Assembly: GCA_002005505.1 (NCBI GenBank)
Contig: KV908351.1
Location: 185,229 to 197,728, forward strand
DNA length: 12,500 nt
Direction: 5' to 3'
From: Botryococcus braunii
Taxonomy: Eukaryota > Chlorophyta > Trebouxiophyceae
This document shows positions 1 to 10,644 of this stretch, in pieces (position 1 is the first letter of the stretch; every line of letters begins with the position of its first letter). A model generated the notes under the pieces. That model saw only the letters and a program-made list of their open reading frames with translations, was not told where the DNA came from and did no database searches. A program made the position numbers and the translations under genes.

Positions 1-456
1 CCTGCTTGTACTCCATACAGTGAAGTCTGACGCTTCGGGATGTCCACTTGCCTTGGCCAGAGATGAAGCCCCCTGTGTGTTCGCATGATGGAATGCTTAG
101 CCTTGTATTAGAGCAGAATCAGCCTGACAATGCGGAACACCAGCCTGGCAAAACAACACGTTAGCCCTTGGATTGGAACCTCGACAGTGCAAATTACCCG
201 CCTTTGCCAGAACAACTCAATCGTTCCTGGAAGAACAAAACACTTGAGATATTCTTCCTCCTCCCCCCCCCCCTCTCTCCTTTTCATAATAATATTAGTT
301 CTTTTTTTTTGTTTTAAATATATTTAAAAAGGGAAAAAAAAAAACAGGTGAGTGTCTCTTTGTTCTCATTTCTGATGTTGGGTTCAGTCCCTCATAGCAG
401 CAGTTTTATTGTCCCACAGAGAAACAGGGCTCCCTGATGGGCTTTTGTCTCTTCAG
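1..456. other. Non-coding start of window, probably intron of the ABCG gene
   Basis: No exon of the transporter is recognisable here. Family knowledge says the missing upstream stretch should end with a motif like a basic/acidic loop before the helix that starts in the 457 exon, and no frame shows it. The stretch ends in a pyrimidine-rich acceptor (tgtctcttcag, 446-456), so it most likely is the 3' part of an intron. It contains an 11-base C run at 263-273 and a very AT-rich block at 302-344 with an 18-bp palindrome at 312-329. Confidence 0.55.
263..344. repeat. C run and AT-rich palindromic block
   Basis: An 11-base C run (263-273) is followed by a T run, an 18-bp perfect palindrome of A and T only (312-329) and an A run (334-344). 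The T run and A run on the two sides of the palindrome can pair, giving a larger, imperfect hairpin. No coding function is visible. Confidence 0.7.
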
Positions 457-3362
<2,906 letters not shown>

Positions 3363-3641
3363 CGAGCCACGTTCTGGGGACCAGCGAAGGGTGGTAAGAT
3401 GAAAGCCAAGACGGTAGATTCTCAGCATCAAACATCATGGAATTGGAGAAGAGTTTGTTCCTGCCCACCGCCATTGGTATGCGATCCCCCAATGTTATCT
3501 GATGACGGCAGTCATTGTGTGCAAACATCCTCTCCCAAAGGAAACCCCTTGCGGAGTGCGGTGTGGTTTCATGAGAAGGACGATTCTAGGCTGAGATGTC
3601 CAGCAACTGTAGGCTGCCTCTCAGCGATACCTCAGGCCTTA

Positions 3642-3665
3642 TTGGGAATTAATGTTAATTCCCAA
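3642..3665. repeat. Short inverted repeat, 11-bp arms
   Basis: The arms ttgggaattaa (3642-3652) and ttaattcccaa (3655-3665) are perfect reverse complements separated by TG. It lies about 280 bases after the ABCG stop codon. A role in transcript ending is possible but not shown; there is no T run after it. Confidence 0.85.
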
Positions 3666-3906
3666 GAGGGACCAGTTACCGCTGGCAGGCATATCATTTC
3701 CCTGTGTTGGTTGGGTTGCTGGACTCCTTGCCAGGGAAATCTGGTAGTGGCTTTCCAGCATAAATCGTTTTTGACCGGCTTTGTATGCCAGATCCTCTTG
3801 CATCTTTATGGCTTGCATGAAGATTAGGTGGTGACCTTTCCAGTATAGGCACAGCATATGAACTTATCGGTGCTCCACCTTTTTGATTATCATTTTTTAA
3901 AATTTT

Positions 3907-3920
3907 GGGGGGGGGGGGGG
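3907..3920. repeat. G14 homopolymer
   Basis: Fourteen consecutive G on the + strand. It is one of several G or C runs of 11 bases or more in this window. Confidence 0.95.
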
Positions 3921-4096
3921 TGAGGCATGCCTGCAAGTGGGGTAAGTACTTGCAGTAGTGTCAAATTTACAGACTACAGCTGCTTGCCAGTGCCATAGGA
4001 TTCAACAAAAGTAAGCGTTGATTCTCTCCCGAGATGTAGGCCAACCCCGAGCAAGATGTAATATGATTCATGCACACCGACCAAGTCAGTTACTCT

Positions 4097-4128
4097 CCCC
4101 CCCCCCCCCCCAAAGGGGGAGGGGGGGG
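4097..4128. repeat. C run facing G run (self-complementary)
   Basis: Fifteen C (4097-4111), three A, then G5-A-G8 (4115-4128). The two halves are complementary and could form a GC-only hairpin with a three-base loop. Confidence 0.9.
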
Positions 4129-4693
4129 ATGGGCTGTCTCTGGCCTGTTCTGGAAGAAAGAAAAATTGTTTCTTCGATGGGGTCAATTTTGTTCTTGCTG
4201 TGGCAATGAGCAGCCATCGTACTCCGGCTGGTGTGACTGTCTGGTAGCATGATGCTGGTGGGAGAGGGCTGACTCTTGCTCCAGCTGTCACATTATATTT
4301 GCCTCTGATGAAGCAAGATTGTAACAAAATGAGGCTGCAGAATGAGGGCATGCCTTCGCTTGACTGACAGTATTAAGATTGGTCACTTCCATGCTTGTAC
4401 ATCTGCGACTAAGGCAAGGAGGTCTGTCCAGAGTGTCGGCTTTGTGAGGACCTTGCATGGTTGATGCATCAGTTGTCTACTGTGTTTTGCTGTTGCAGCT
4501 ATATGTGTGTTGCGGTGATAGCAGTACCAAAGGATTTGAGCAGCTCTGGGGAGCAGTCCCTTTTTAGAGAGTTGTCATGGATATTGTTCGTGCATTTCCG
4601 GCTTACATGGTCTCCAATAGTTTTGATCGCTGCGAGTTGCATCTTGCGATTTAATAAAGCCATTTTCCCTGCTATTCTGGGGGAGCAGAGGGA

Positions 4694-4833
4694 GTTCAGT
4701 GGATAAAGACCCTCACAGGTCACTCGTGACACAACACTTAAAAGGGTATTGGTGTTGTGTATGGCCGTACACACACCAATACCCTTTGGGTGTTGTGTCA
4801 CGAGTGACCTGTGAGGGTCTTTATCCACTGAAC
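4694..4833. repeat. 140-nt near-perfect foldback inverted repeat
   Basis: Positions 4694-4737 are the exact reverse complement of 4790-4833 (44 bp without a mismatch). Pairing goes on inward with two mismatched bases (4738-4739), single-base bulges and another long matched block (the gggtattggtgt arm) up to a loop of only about eight bases around 4761-4768. The unit has no open reading frame of note. No clear target-site duplication flanks it. It may be a miniature foldback element or the precursor hairpin of a small RNA; the sequence alone does not decide. Confidence 0.93.
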
Positions 4834-4841
4834 CTTTATCC

Positions 4842-4903
4842 CATGGGGGATTGTGTACATGGTAGTCATTTAACTCTTTTAGAAGAGCTCCCCCATGTAC
4901 ACA
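4842..4903. repeat. Stem-loop with two competing pairings
   Basis: catggggga (4842-4850) is complementary to tcccccatg (4889-4897), and tgtgtacatgg (4852-4862) is complementary to ccatgtacaca (4893-4903). Both left arms need the same right-arm bases, so the two stems exclude each other. The loop contains a small inner inverted repeat around 4871-4888. It starts eight bases after the 140-nt foldback. Confidence 0.8.
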
Positions 4904-4966
4904 CCACTGCAAATAGCAGTATTTTTCTGCGCCACATTATCAAATGTCGCGTACCCACATGACGAA

Positions 4967-4988
4967 TTTATGGTGTGCACACCATAAA
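4967..4988. repeat. 22-bp perfect palindrome
   Basis: The 22 bases are identical to their own reverse complement, centred on GTGCAC. It is the third inverted structure within 300 bases. No gene start lies near, so a regulatory role is only a guess. Confidence 0.92.
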
Positions 4989-6696
4989 CGTGGGGTTAGG
5001 ATAGGCTTCACTCTTTCTATTAAATGTCGAAGTCCTCACCAGACACGTGGCAGTTATTCATGTGACATGTGACATTACTAATAGTACAATGTCTTGATGA
5101 TGGTAAAGAACCAAGTCAGCAGTTGAAGCTCAGCTGTTGTCAGTGGACTATCTGTCACCAATTTGAGGCTTTAGTTTGCATGATGAGTTATGTGCTTGGG
5201 CTAATGTCGGCTCATTCCTCCCGGACTATTGCCATACCTGTTGTGCTGCTACCATGTGTTGCACATAGCAGCAGAGAGCATGCAGGGTGATTGTCCTGCC
5301 ACAGGCCCTGAGGTATATCATGTGCGAGTGCATGTCCATATTTGGTGATGCGGTTCTGCAGACAGTAGAATCTCATGTTTGTGGGCAGGAACACAGAGCG
5401 CCACTCTCCTGACGTCAACGACGGTCCCGCGCTTCGCTTCTGTGTCCTTATAGACTAGACGGGTTGGTCATTGGAGGTACCTGCAACTTCACAGGAATAT
5501 CGAACAGCTTGATTCACAGGGATATTTGCAGTTGGCTCTCCCGTGATATAAACCTACTGTATACAATGAAGGTTAAAGGCTCATTTCCAGCCATGCAAAT
5601 GTCGAGGTGGTTGGCCAGTGATTTTCCCTTTCCCCTTGGTTTGTGAAGCTTGCCCAGTTCTGTGTAGGTGCAAGTGGCGTCATTTCTAATGATCAGCAGT
5701 TGCAACTAGGAAATCGTTGTCTGAAAATGAAGGAATCGCAGTGGCTTCTGTATGTAAGTGGGTCTGTCTTATGGGATGATACACATGTGGACGAGGTGAT
5801 CAATTGCCTTACCATGTCATCAACGTCCTGGACAGTACTGTGGGTGGGGTCGACAACCGACTGGGGTGCAGACATGCTCCCCAAATTTTGGGTATGTTAG
5901 ATGGCTGCTGCAATTTTTTCTTCCCTGTTTCCTCGCACTGGATTAAGATTATTTCTAGATTTGTATCTACTGCGCTGGGCCTGTCCTTGCTGAGGTATGT
6001 AAGGCTGTATGTCCTCTTTGCGAATAGAGGCAAACCGCAATCAAGGTTATCCAGGGTTACTGACATGCGTGAGTTAGGATTAGACTCCGTCTCTATCGGC
6101 GTAGACGTACCACCATACGGATCCAGGAAGAACGGTATGTACACTTGTCAGTCTTGGACCTATCTCCGCACACCCTGGCAATGCCCGTTTTAAAAAGCGC
6201 CACAGCCAGAAAAAGGTCAGCCGAACCTTCTTCGCGGACATAATATGCTATTTCGGTTGTACATGTTTGCCCTCTTCTTGAGCGGGGGGTGAACAACACT
6301 GAGTTCATCATGATGATGTGTAACTCAAGCTGTGCGGCTTCCAGCTGCGGTAGCAGCGCAACCACACAGAAAGTTGCAACGCGTTTCTTTTGTTGTTGCC
6401 GAATGTCAACTTCAACCTTTTTGGGTACGAGCAATGCAGGACGACCAGCGGGAATTGCCCTTACTACCATCACAGGGTCTGGAACTCCAAATGACTTTCC
6501 CTATTAGTATTACACGTACTTCCATGCATTTTTTATGCCTGTTAATTTTGGCTCTGAGGTAGTGTAGGTGAATGTACTTGCTTTATGGATGCGGCAACAT
6601 GCCTATGGTTGGGATGTGGTTTATTAGAAGTTGGAGCATGAAGCTGGGTAGGTCGGATTATTGAAGACTGGGTCCATTGATGTAAAATGAACGTTT
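4989..6696. other. No gene recognised
   Basis: About 1.7 kb without a convincing exon, RNA gene or mobile element. The longest open frames are at 5804-6193 (+) and 5809-6144 (-), which overlap on opposite strands, and 6093-6473 (-). None shows a family motif, and their composition is like the surroundings. The 6030-6125 stretch looks somewhat more protein-like on the minus strand but I could not place it. Confidence 0.5.
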
Positions 6697-6782
6697 CGCA
6701 AGGGGATTTTCGGTGCTTACACATGAACAATCTTACATGCGCAAGGGGATTTTCGGTGCTTGCACATGAACAATCTTACATG
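6697..6782. repeat. 43-bp tandem duplication
   Basis: The unit at 6697-6739 is repeated directly at 6740-6782 with one difference (A at 6719, G at 6762). The near identity indicates a recent slip or duplication. No frame through it encodes a recognisable product. Confidence 0.95.
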
Positions 6783-6885
6783 TCCTTCAGCATAACGAGT
6801 TTAAACCGCAGCAATAATCCCCGTCAGGAAGCTGCACCATAATTGGCCAGGATTTCAGCTTCAGCCCCTCCTGTCCATGCTGTCG

Positions 6886-6910
6886 CCCCCCCCCCCCCCC
6901 CCCCCGGGGG
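6886..6910. repeat. C20G5 run
   Basis: Twenty C followed directly by five G. It is the longest homopolymer in the window. A run this long is prone to length error in sequencing. Confidence 0.95.
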
Positions 6911-7257
6911 CACATTTTGGCGTACAGCGGCATTTTTGTAGAGAGTGCCGCACCTCACTTGGTGGCTCGCCATTCCGCTGCCAGGCCAACTCGTCAAAAA
7001 ACGTGCGCTTCACTGCAATGCATGCCAGCTGGACATCTGGCCACACAGCCTGAATTAATAACCTGGACTGACTTTCATGGCAGTTTAGAATCCAGGTATC
7101 GACCAATTAAGCTCATATTGCACGGCTACCCAGCCAGACAGGAGGGACATGCTTGACGTGTGCGGATGGACTCCCCTCACCTTGCGAGCCAAACAGGGAA
7201 CAGCCACTAAGAACCCAACCCTCGCCCATGTTGGCATGAACCATCAGTTTGCCATTA

Positions 7258-7317
7258 GGAGGTGCCCAAACTGGGAAGCCGTGGCAAAGCATTGCCTCGG
7301 CTTCCCAATTTGCCTCC
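7258..7317. repeat. 60-nt imperfect hairpin
   Basis: The arm 7267-7286 pairs with 7293-7312 at 18 of 20 positions with a six-base loop. Beyond a four-base bulge (7263-7266) the pairing continues for five more base pairs (7258-7262 with 7313-7317). It resembles a compact precursor hairpin, but no other evidence of an RNA gene is present. Confidence 0.75.
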
Positions 7318-7809
7318 ATGCTCATCGATATCACGGCATTTTTCTCATCTCTACAGGTGAGAGTGCGGGCTCTGAACAGGTGACCACGCCAGTACATGTG
7401 CATGCATGCATGAATGCGCATGCAGAAGACATGGCCTTTGCGGGTCGCCGGGGACAGCTGGAGCAGCAAAAATCTGTAATGCATCAATCCCGATGCAACA
7501 CCGGATTTTACAAGTTGTGAACAGGGCATGTGTAGCACCCTCTGAGAAGTTGCATGGACTTGCACAAAGAAGACAATTCAACTACTGTCTGTTGTTCCGA
7601 TGCATGCAGCTGTCTTGGAGCTTCCACGAGACTCGAGCACAGGTATGACCTCCTTGCGGTTGGCGTCCCATACATACGTGGTGTGCCATGTGGGAGGGCG
7701 AGAAATGGGAGGGAGGCAGTTAGTGGTGGGGGAAAGAGGGAAAATACAGGGAAATTCCAGTTCTGAAAAGGGCTTAACACAAAAAGGAAATGAATTTGCC
7801 GTCGTGACT

Positions 7810-7842
<33 letters not shown>

Positions 7843-7843
7843 G
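7810..7843. repeat. (GA)n plus G12
   Basis: Eleven GA units (7810-7831) followed by twelve G (7832-7843). The order, GA then G run, is the same as at 911-1044 in the intron. Confidence 0.95.
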
Positions 7844-7899
7844 AAGGAGTTACATCTACCCACCGCTGCCTAGCCCAGAGCGCATGCGCTTAGTGCGCA

Positions 7900-8030
7900 T
7901 GATGAGATGGAAAAGCACACATTGGCGTCGAAACACCAAGAAAGACAGGACACAAACCCTAATGCGTGTTAACAACGTTGGGCGAGTTGCACGGAATAAA
8001 GGGCGGGAAAGCACCAGAACACAGCCCAGC
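7900..8030 (-). mobile_element. 3' tail fragment of a minus-strand LINE (second copy)
   Basis: This stretch shares ordered blocks with the 3' UTR of the LINE at 9590-10970: an identical 15-base word, tgatgagatggaaaa (7900-7914 and 9639-9653), a similar acaccaagaaa/acaccgagaaa block, an accctaat/accctatg block, and a nearly equal 24-25 base block (8006-8029 and 9766-9790). Blocks are in the same order and orientation with small gaps between. No coding part is left, so it is a severely 5'-truncated or decayed copy. The boundaries are approximate. Confidence 0.65.
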
Positions 8031-8094
8031 TAGGTGCCGTCTGTGGTCGCCGCGTCAGAACCCTCAGCATTTGGATGGGTTCCCTCTGGGCTTC

Positions 8095-8294
8095 GTCTAT
8101 GAAACTCTTCCTCGTTTGATTGTGTTGGGGGCTTGGGTTACAGTGTCAGTCGGGTATGCGGCTTCCGTGGCCCAGGCGCAAGTTGATGCCGTGGCCGCTT
8201 CGCTCCAGCGTTTGTCCATTCTCCGACACCCCCAAGCAGACCTTCTCTTGCTTCGCATTGTCTTGGCACCTGTAAGGTGGTTTTCACAGCTCGG
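8095..8294 (+). pseudogene. LINE reverse transcriptase end and thumb piece (frame of 8095)
   Basis: In this frame the translation contains RLIVLGA, then AAVAQ-like and LQRLSILRHPQADLLLLRIV. The pattern LxRL..I.(D/H)PQ...LLLR is typical for the region just behind the catalytic core of algal and animal LINE reverse transcriptases. The frame stays open to 8331, but conserved sequence jumps to another frame near 8295. Confidence 0.65.
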
Positions 8295-8578
8295 AGCATG
8301 CCGCCAGCTGCAGCTGAGCAAGCTTTGGTGACCTTTGATATGCTCCAAACCCAGTTCCTCCAATCCATTGTCACAGCTGGTGGCGGTGGTTTTGGCCTTT
8401 GCAGCAAACCTTGGCTGGCTTTCCTGTTGCCCAAGGGGTTCTAGGGATCACTAAGGCCACTTCCCTTCTGCCCTGTGCCTATCTTGCCTCCGTCACGCAG
8501 ACAGCCCTCCTTTCAGGACCGTCTTCTCGGTACATCCACTGCCCCACCTGTCCATGCTGCCTTAGCTGCCAAGGCTGA
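8295..8578 (+). pseudogene. LINE connector pieces in two further frames
   Basis: From 8295 the frame SMPPAAAEQALVTFDMLQTQ is family-like up to about 8420; it hits TAG at 8442-8444. The conserved GVLGITKATSLLPCAYLASV lies in the next frame (about 8420-8520). Two single-base indels are therefore needed between the thumb and this part. It is interpreted as one decayed coding region, not as separate genes. Confidence 0.6.
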
Positions 8579-8581
8579 ATA

Positions 8582-8633
8582 CTTGTCCCAGATTTCGATG
8601 CGGCGCCCTTGTCCCAGATTTCGATGCGGCGCT
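8582..8633 (+). repeat. 26-bp tandem duplication inside the LINE
   Basis: The unit at 8582-8607 recurs at 8608-8633 with one end-base difference. Since 26 is not a multiple of three, the duplication itself changes the reading frame of the element. Confidence 0.93.
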
Positions 8634-8873
8634 CTTTGAGGATCCGGATTTTGTCCGTACCAAAGTGCAAGCCCGGCTTTCCAAACCCTTGTATCAGCCC
8701 GCATACCCGGAGGTCTTTGATGACCCTGCTCGCTCGGATCACGACCGTGCTGTGCTCCAATCTCTCACACAGCCGGGAGCGTCTGACTGGTTGCTGGCTC
8801 TCCCAGTTCCCCGTTTGCAGCAAACAATGCCCCCTGAGTCGTTCCGCTGCCGCATTCAATACCAGCTCTTGAT
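8614..8873 (+). pseudogene. LINE region before the zinc knuckle
   Basis: The frame reads PDFDAALFEDPDF..., VFDDPARSDHDRAVLQSLTQ, then GASDWLLALPVPRLQQTMPP and an FR...YQLLIP ending. The GA..WL.ALP....L.P..FR pattern normally stands just before the C-terminal zinc knuckle in this kind of LINE. The frame reaches TGA at 8911, but the conserved sequence moves by one base near 8872-8876, indicating a lost base. Confidence 0.75.
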
Positions 8874-9538
8874 CCCATCTTCCAGCATGGCTCCCAATGC
8901 CAGTGCTGCTTGAAGGAGTTGGATGTCTGGGGCGACCATGCGGTTTACTGCACCTCAGGGGGGCATGTGGCAATTGTCGGCCGACATTACTCCGTTCGTA
9001 ATTGCCTGGACGCTGTCCTTACCTCTGCTCGTCAGCGCATCACCCCGGAAGCCGCCTTTTCCACCCCTGTCCCTGGCCAGGAGCGCCGTCGCGCAGACCT
9101 CCGCCTCCATGCGTGGGAGGGGTGCCGTGACCTCTATATCGACATCGTTGGCTCCTCACCCCTCACCGTGGCCAACTTGCAGCACTTCGTGCCGGGTGGG
9201 GCTGCCGCGCGCGCCGCTCAAGAAAAGCAGACTCGCTATGCTGTATTTTTGTCGCGTCAACAGCCGCCTGTGGCCTTCCAAGCCTTCGCTTTTGAAACAT
9301 TTGGAGGGTTGCATACTGATGCGCTGGCCTTGTTGCAGATCTTCTAGAAGCTCCAGGGGCCTTTGAACCAAGCCATCGATATCGTTGCTCAAGAAGATGT
9401 AAAGGGATAGTTTGTTATGCGTCGGGTCGACCGTTTCGTCAGTTTCAATATTGAAATATTGAAATATTGAAATTACGTCAGTTTCAATATTGCGGCCGCT
9501 GTGGGTCGCCAGCTGGCCGCTCGCCGGGTGGGACTCAT
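8874..9538 (+). pseudogene. LINE C-terminal CCHC knuckle and PD-(D/E)XK-like nuclease piece
   Basis: The frame contains CQCC (8898-8909), GDHAVYC (about 8931-8951) and RH, together a CCHC-type knuckle. Then comes a basic/acid pair RRRAD (AD at 9093-9098), an Asp in YIDI (9141-9143) and a Lys in QEKQ (9225-9227), spaced as in restriction-like endonucleases of early-branching LINEs. The usual Pro of the PD motif is Ala here. The frame is open to TAG at 9345-9347. Family-like sequence (MRRVDRFVSF, AAAVGRQLAARR) goes on past that stop, a second TAG (9408-9410) and a TGA (9468-9470). A role in target DNA cutting for the intact element is known for the family, not shown here. Confidence 0.75.
9437..9492 (+). 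repeat. 39-bp tandem duplication with (attgaaat)n core
   Basis: The 17-base word cgtcagtttcaatattg occurs at 9437-9453 and 9476-9492. Between the copies lies an 8-bp periodic attgaaat stretch. Removing 39 bp would restore an uninterrupted frame, and the extra unit carries an in-frame TGA, so this looks like a local duplication in an already coding-like stretch. Confidence 0.9.
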
Positions 9539-9589
9539 AGCTTGCAACATTTGGGTTTGGGTCCTTGAACATTAGGCTGGTCTGCTTTA

Positions 9590-9834
9590 CTCCACTCTTG
9601 TAAACGAAGAAGAATTCCATCAACCCAGCCATAAGGGCTGATGAGATGGAAAACCAAACACGGAAGCAGCAAGACACCGAGAGAAACCAAACAAAAAACC
9701 CTATGAGTCAAGGCCAGGCACAAACCCAAAGTAAAGTGGTGAGCCAGGAGCACGAAGGAAGTGGCAGGAAAGCCCCAGGACACAGCCCAGGAGTGGGCAA
9801 GGGCCAGAAAAGGGCCTCGGCAAAAACCTTAGAC
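9590..9834 (-). mobile_element. 3' UTR of the minus-strand LINE
   Basis: The stretch shares ordered blocks with 7900-8030 (see there), as expected for the common 3' end of one LINE family. On the minus strand it ends with an acaagagtggagtaa-like tail near 9590. The adjoining DNA (9540-9590) belongs to neither element with certainty. Confidence 0.65.
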
Positions 9835-9997
9835 CGAAACTGAAAACAGTCATAATGAAGTTTACCACAGACTGAAGGTCATCTTGCCAGACTAACTGAC
9901 GTAACTGACGAAAGGGGGGACGAAAAAGATGGGGGTAAGGGTCCCGGATCGGCTGGAGGTCCGAACAGGAAAAGAAAAGGTGGTGTTCATCACCCAC
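9835..9997 (-). pseudogene. LINE C-terminal GDEHHL...VWQDDL domain
   Basis: The minus-strand frame reads GDEHHLFFSCSDLQPIR, a short loop with YPHLF, then LVWQDDLQSVVNFIMTVF. The GDE.HL.F.C..LQ.(I/V)R...(F/V)WQ.DL..V..F(I/V) pattern is the end of the polyprotein in this group of LINEs. The frame runs on without stop to 9701, but sequence after about 9835 is repeated in the 3' tails and is taken as untranslated. Confidence 0.85.
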
Positions 9998-10044
9998 TGA
10001 TCACACAACCAGTGGGAATGGGACGCCCCGATCGGCGACCAGCA

Positions 10045-10269
10045 TCAGGAGGAAGGTGTGAACCCCCATTGGAAGCGATGAAGACCCCGTAACTTGGAAA
10101 CACTCATATGTAAACACAAACGCCTAGATAGAGTTGCGCGGGACGGACTATTGAACCACCTAGTGTACGTGCAAAGCTGAGCCCGCTCAGACGGGCATAG
10201 ACGAGGAGAGACATGCAAGCCCTCCCAGGGTTGGCGGCCATGCCGACGCAAGAGGTCCCGAAGGGACAT
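10045..10269 (-). pseudogene. LINE C-terminal domain, first half
   Basis: The minus-strand frame contains RLCPSERAQLCTYTRWF and then VSKLRGLHRFQWGFTPS. The (Q)LCTYxRWF and SKLR.L.RF..G patterns precede the GDE..HL motif in intact relatives. The frame is lost shortly after 10045 and the next motif is in another frame. Confidence 0.8.
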
Positions 10270-10332
10270 ATCATTCGGATGAGGGGCTTGACAATCTATC
10301 TGATAAGGATAACCGACCTTAATGGAGGGCCT

Positions 10333-10560
10333 TCATGAAATACTCAGCCCAAGTGGGGTATTGGTAGTGACACCATAAAAACACAAGTCACGAAGAATCA
10401 AAGAATAGATATTATCCTGAGGCACAAAAACCAACGAGTTCCAAAAGGTGGCCATACGCTTGAGCCAGTGATGAGAGAGGGGTTGAACGGTTCAACTTGA
10501 ACCCCCAACTCAGCTACCAGAATTGGGGTGGCCACCGAGGGGAACCCCTAACAACATCTT
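10333..10560 (-). pseudogene. LINE connector pieces (three frames)
   Basis: On the minus strand MLKMLLGVPLG, then [15 protein letters not shown] in another frame, then [20 protein letters not shown] and [16 protein letters not shown] in a third, and finally [10 protein letters not shown] after one more shift. The order matches the family region between the CEIWG motif and the C-terminal domain. Frames change at least three times in about 230 bases. Confidence 0.75.
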
Positions 10561-10644
10561 CAACATGACCAAGTAACTAGCTCTATAGACTCTGAAAGCT
10601 TAACAGAAGGTGGAAATAGCTATAGCCGGTGAACGAAAAGAACA

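Larger units (their letters stand above)
3363..4693. other. 3' flank of ABCG gene; no gene recognised
   Basis: The 3' UTR starts at 3363 but its end cannot be fixed. Candidate polyadenylation signals are two TGTAA words (4057-4061 and 4320-4324; green-algal type) and one AATAAA (4653-4658). An inverted repeat with 11-bp arms and a 2-base centre lies at 3642-3665. A G14 run is at 3907-3920, and a C15 run followed by AAA and G-rich sequence at 4097-4128 can fold on itself. Open frames here on both strands show no known domain. Confidence 0.6.
6783..7899. other. No gene recognised; hairpin and simple repeats
   Basis: About 1.1 kb without recognised coding sequence. It holds the C20G5 run (6886-6910), the 60-nt hairpin (7258-7317), a GCAT-rich stretch near 7398-7424, and the GA/G tract (7810-7843). 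A 12-bp palindrome, agcgcatgcgct, lies at 7879-7890 just before the retroelement tail. Confidence 0.55.
8040..9540 (+). mobile_element. 5'-truncated non-LTR retrotransposon with R2-like C-terminal zinc-knuckle/nuclease region
   Basis: Several reading-frame pieces on the + strand follow the order of the C-terminal half of a LINE polyprotein: end of the reverse transcriptase (VLGA-like motif near 8125), thumb (LQRLSILRHPQADLLLLRIV), a connecting region (ITKATSLLPCAYLASV; GASDWLLALPVPRLQQTMP), a zinc knuckle (CxCC...GDHAVYC...RH) and a PD-(D/E)XK-like part. The catalytic reverse-transcriptase motif (A/YxDD) is absent from this window, so the element is truncated at its 5' end. At least four frame changes and three stop codons make it a dead copy. 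It ends tail to tail against the minus-strand LINE. The assignment to the R2-like group rests on the C-terminal layout only. Confidence 0.8.

Noticed and set aside
345..353. Consensus 5' splice site CAG|GTGAGT just before the 457 exon
   Set aside because: In the phase needed to join position 457 an in-frame TAA stands at 325-327, leaving at most a tiny A-rich exon with no family similarity.
3974..4351. Minus-strand open frame of 125 codons
   Set aside because: No domain or motif is recognised; it spans the C/G homopolymers, which read as Gly or Pro runs.
4653..4658. AATAAA as the certain polyadenylation signal of the ABCG gene
   Set aside because: It lies 1.3 kb after the stop codon, and green algae often use TGTAA; the 3' end cannot be fixed from sequence.
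5804..6193. Plus-strand open frame of 129 codons and the opposite-strand frame 5809-6144
   Set aside because: They overlap on opposite strands, neither shows a family pattern, and no splice or start context supports either.
6697..6782. CRISPR-like array from the 43-bp repeat
   Set aside because: The two units are directly adjacent with no spacers; this is a plain tandem duplication in a eukaryotic genome.
7113..7565. Minus-strand open frame of 150 codons
   Set aside because: It has no recognisable motif and runs through the 60-nt hairpin; a competing plus-strand frame covers the same DNA.
8479..8973. Minus-strand open frame of 164 codons
   Set aside because: It is a shadow of the plus-strand LINE pieces, which carry the conserved motifs.
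9156..9677. Minus-strand open frame of 173 codons
   Set aside because: It is the antisense shadow of the plus-strand LINE C-terminus joined to the 3' tail of the minus-strand LINE.
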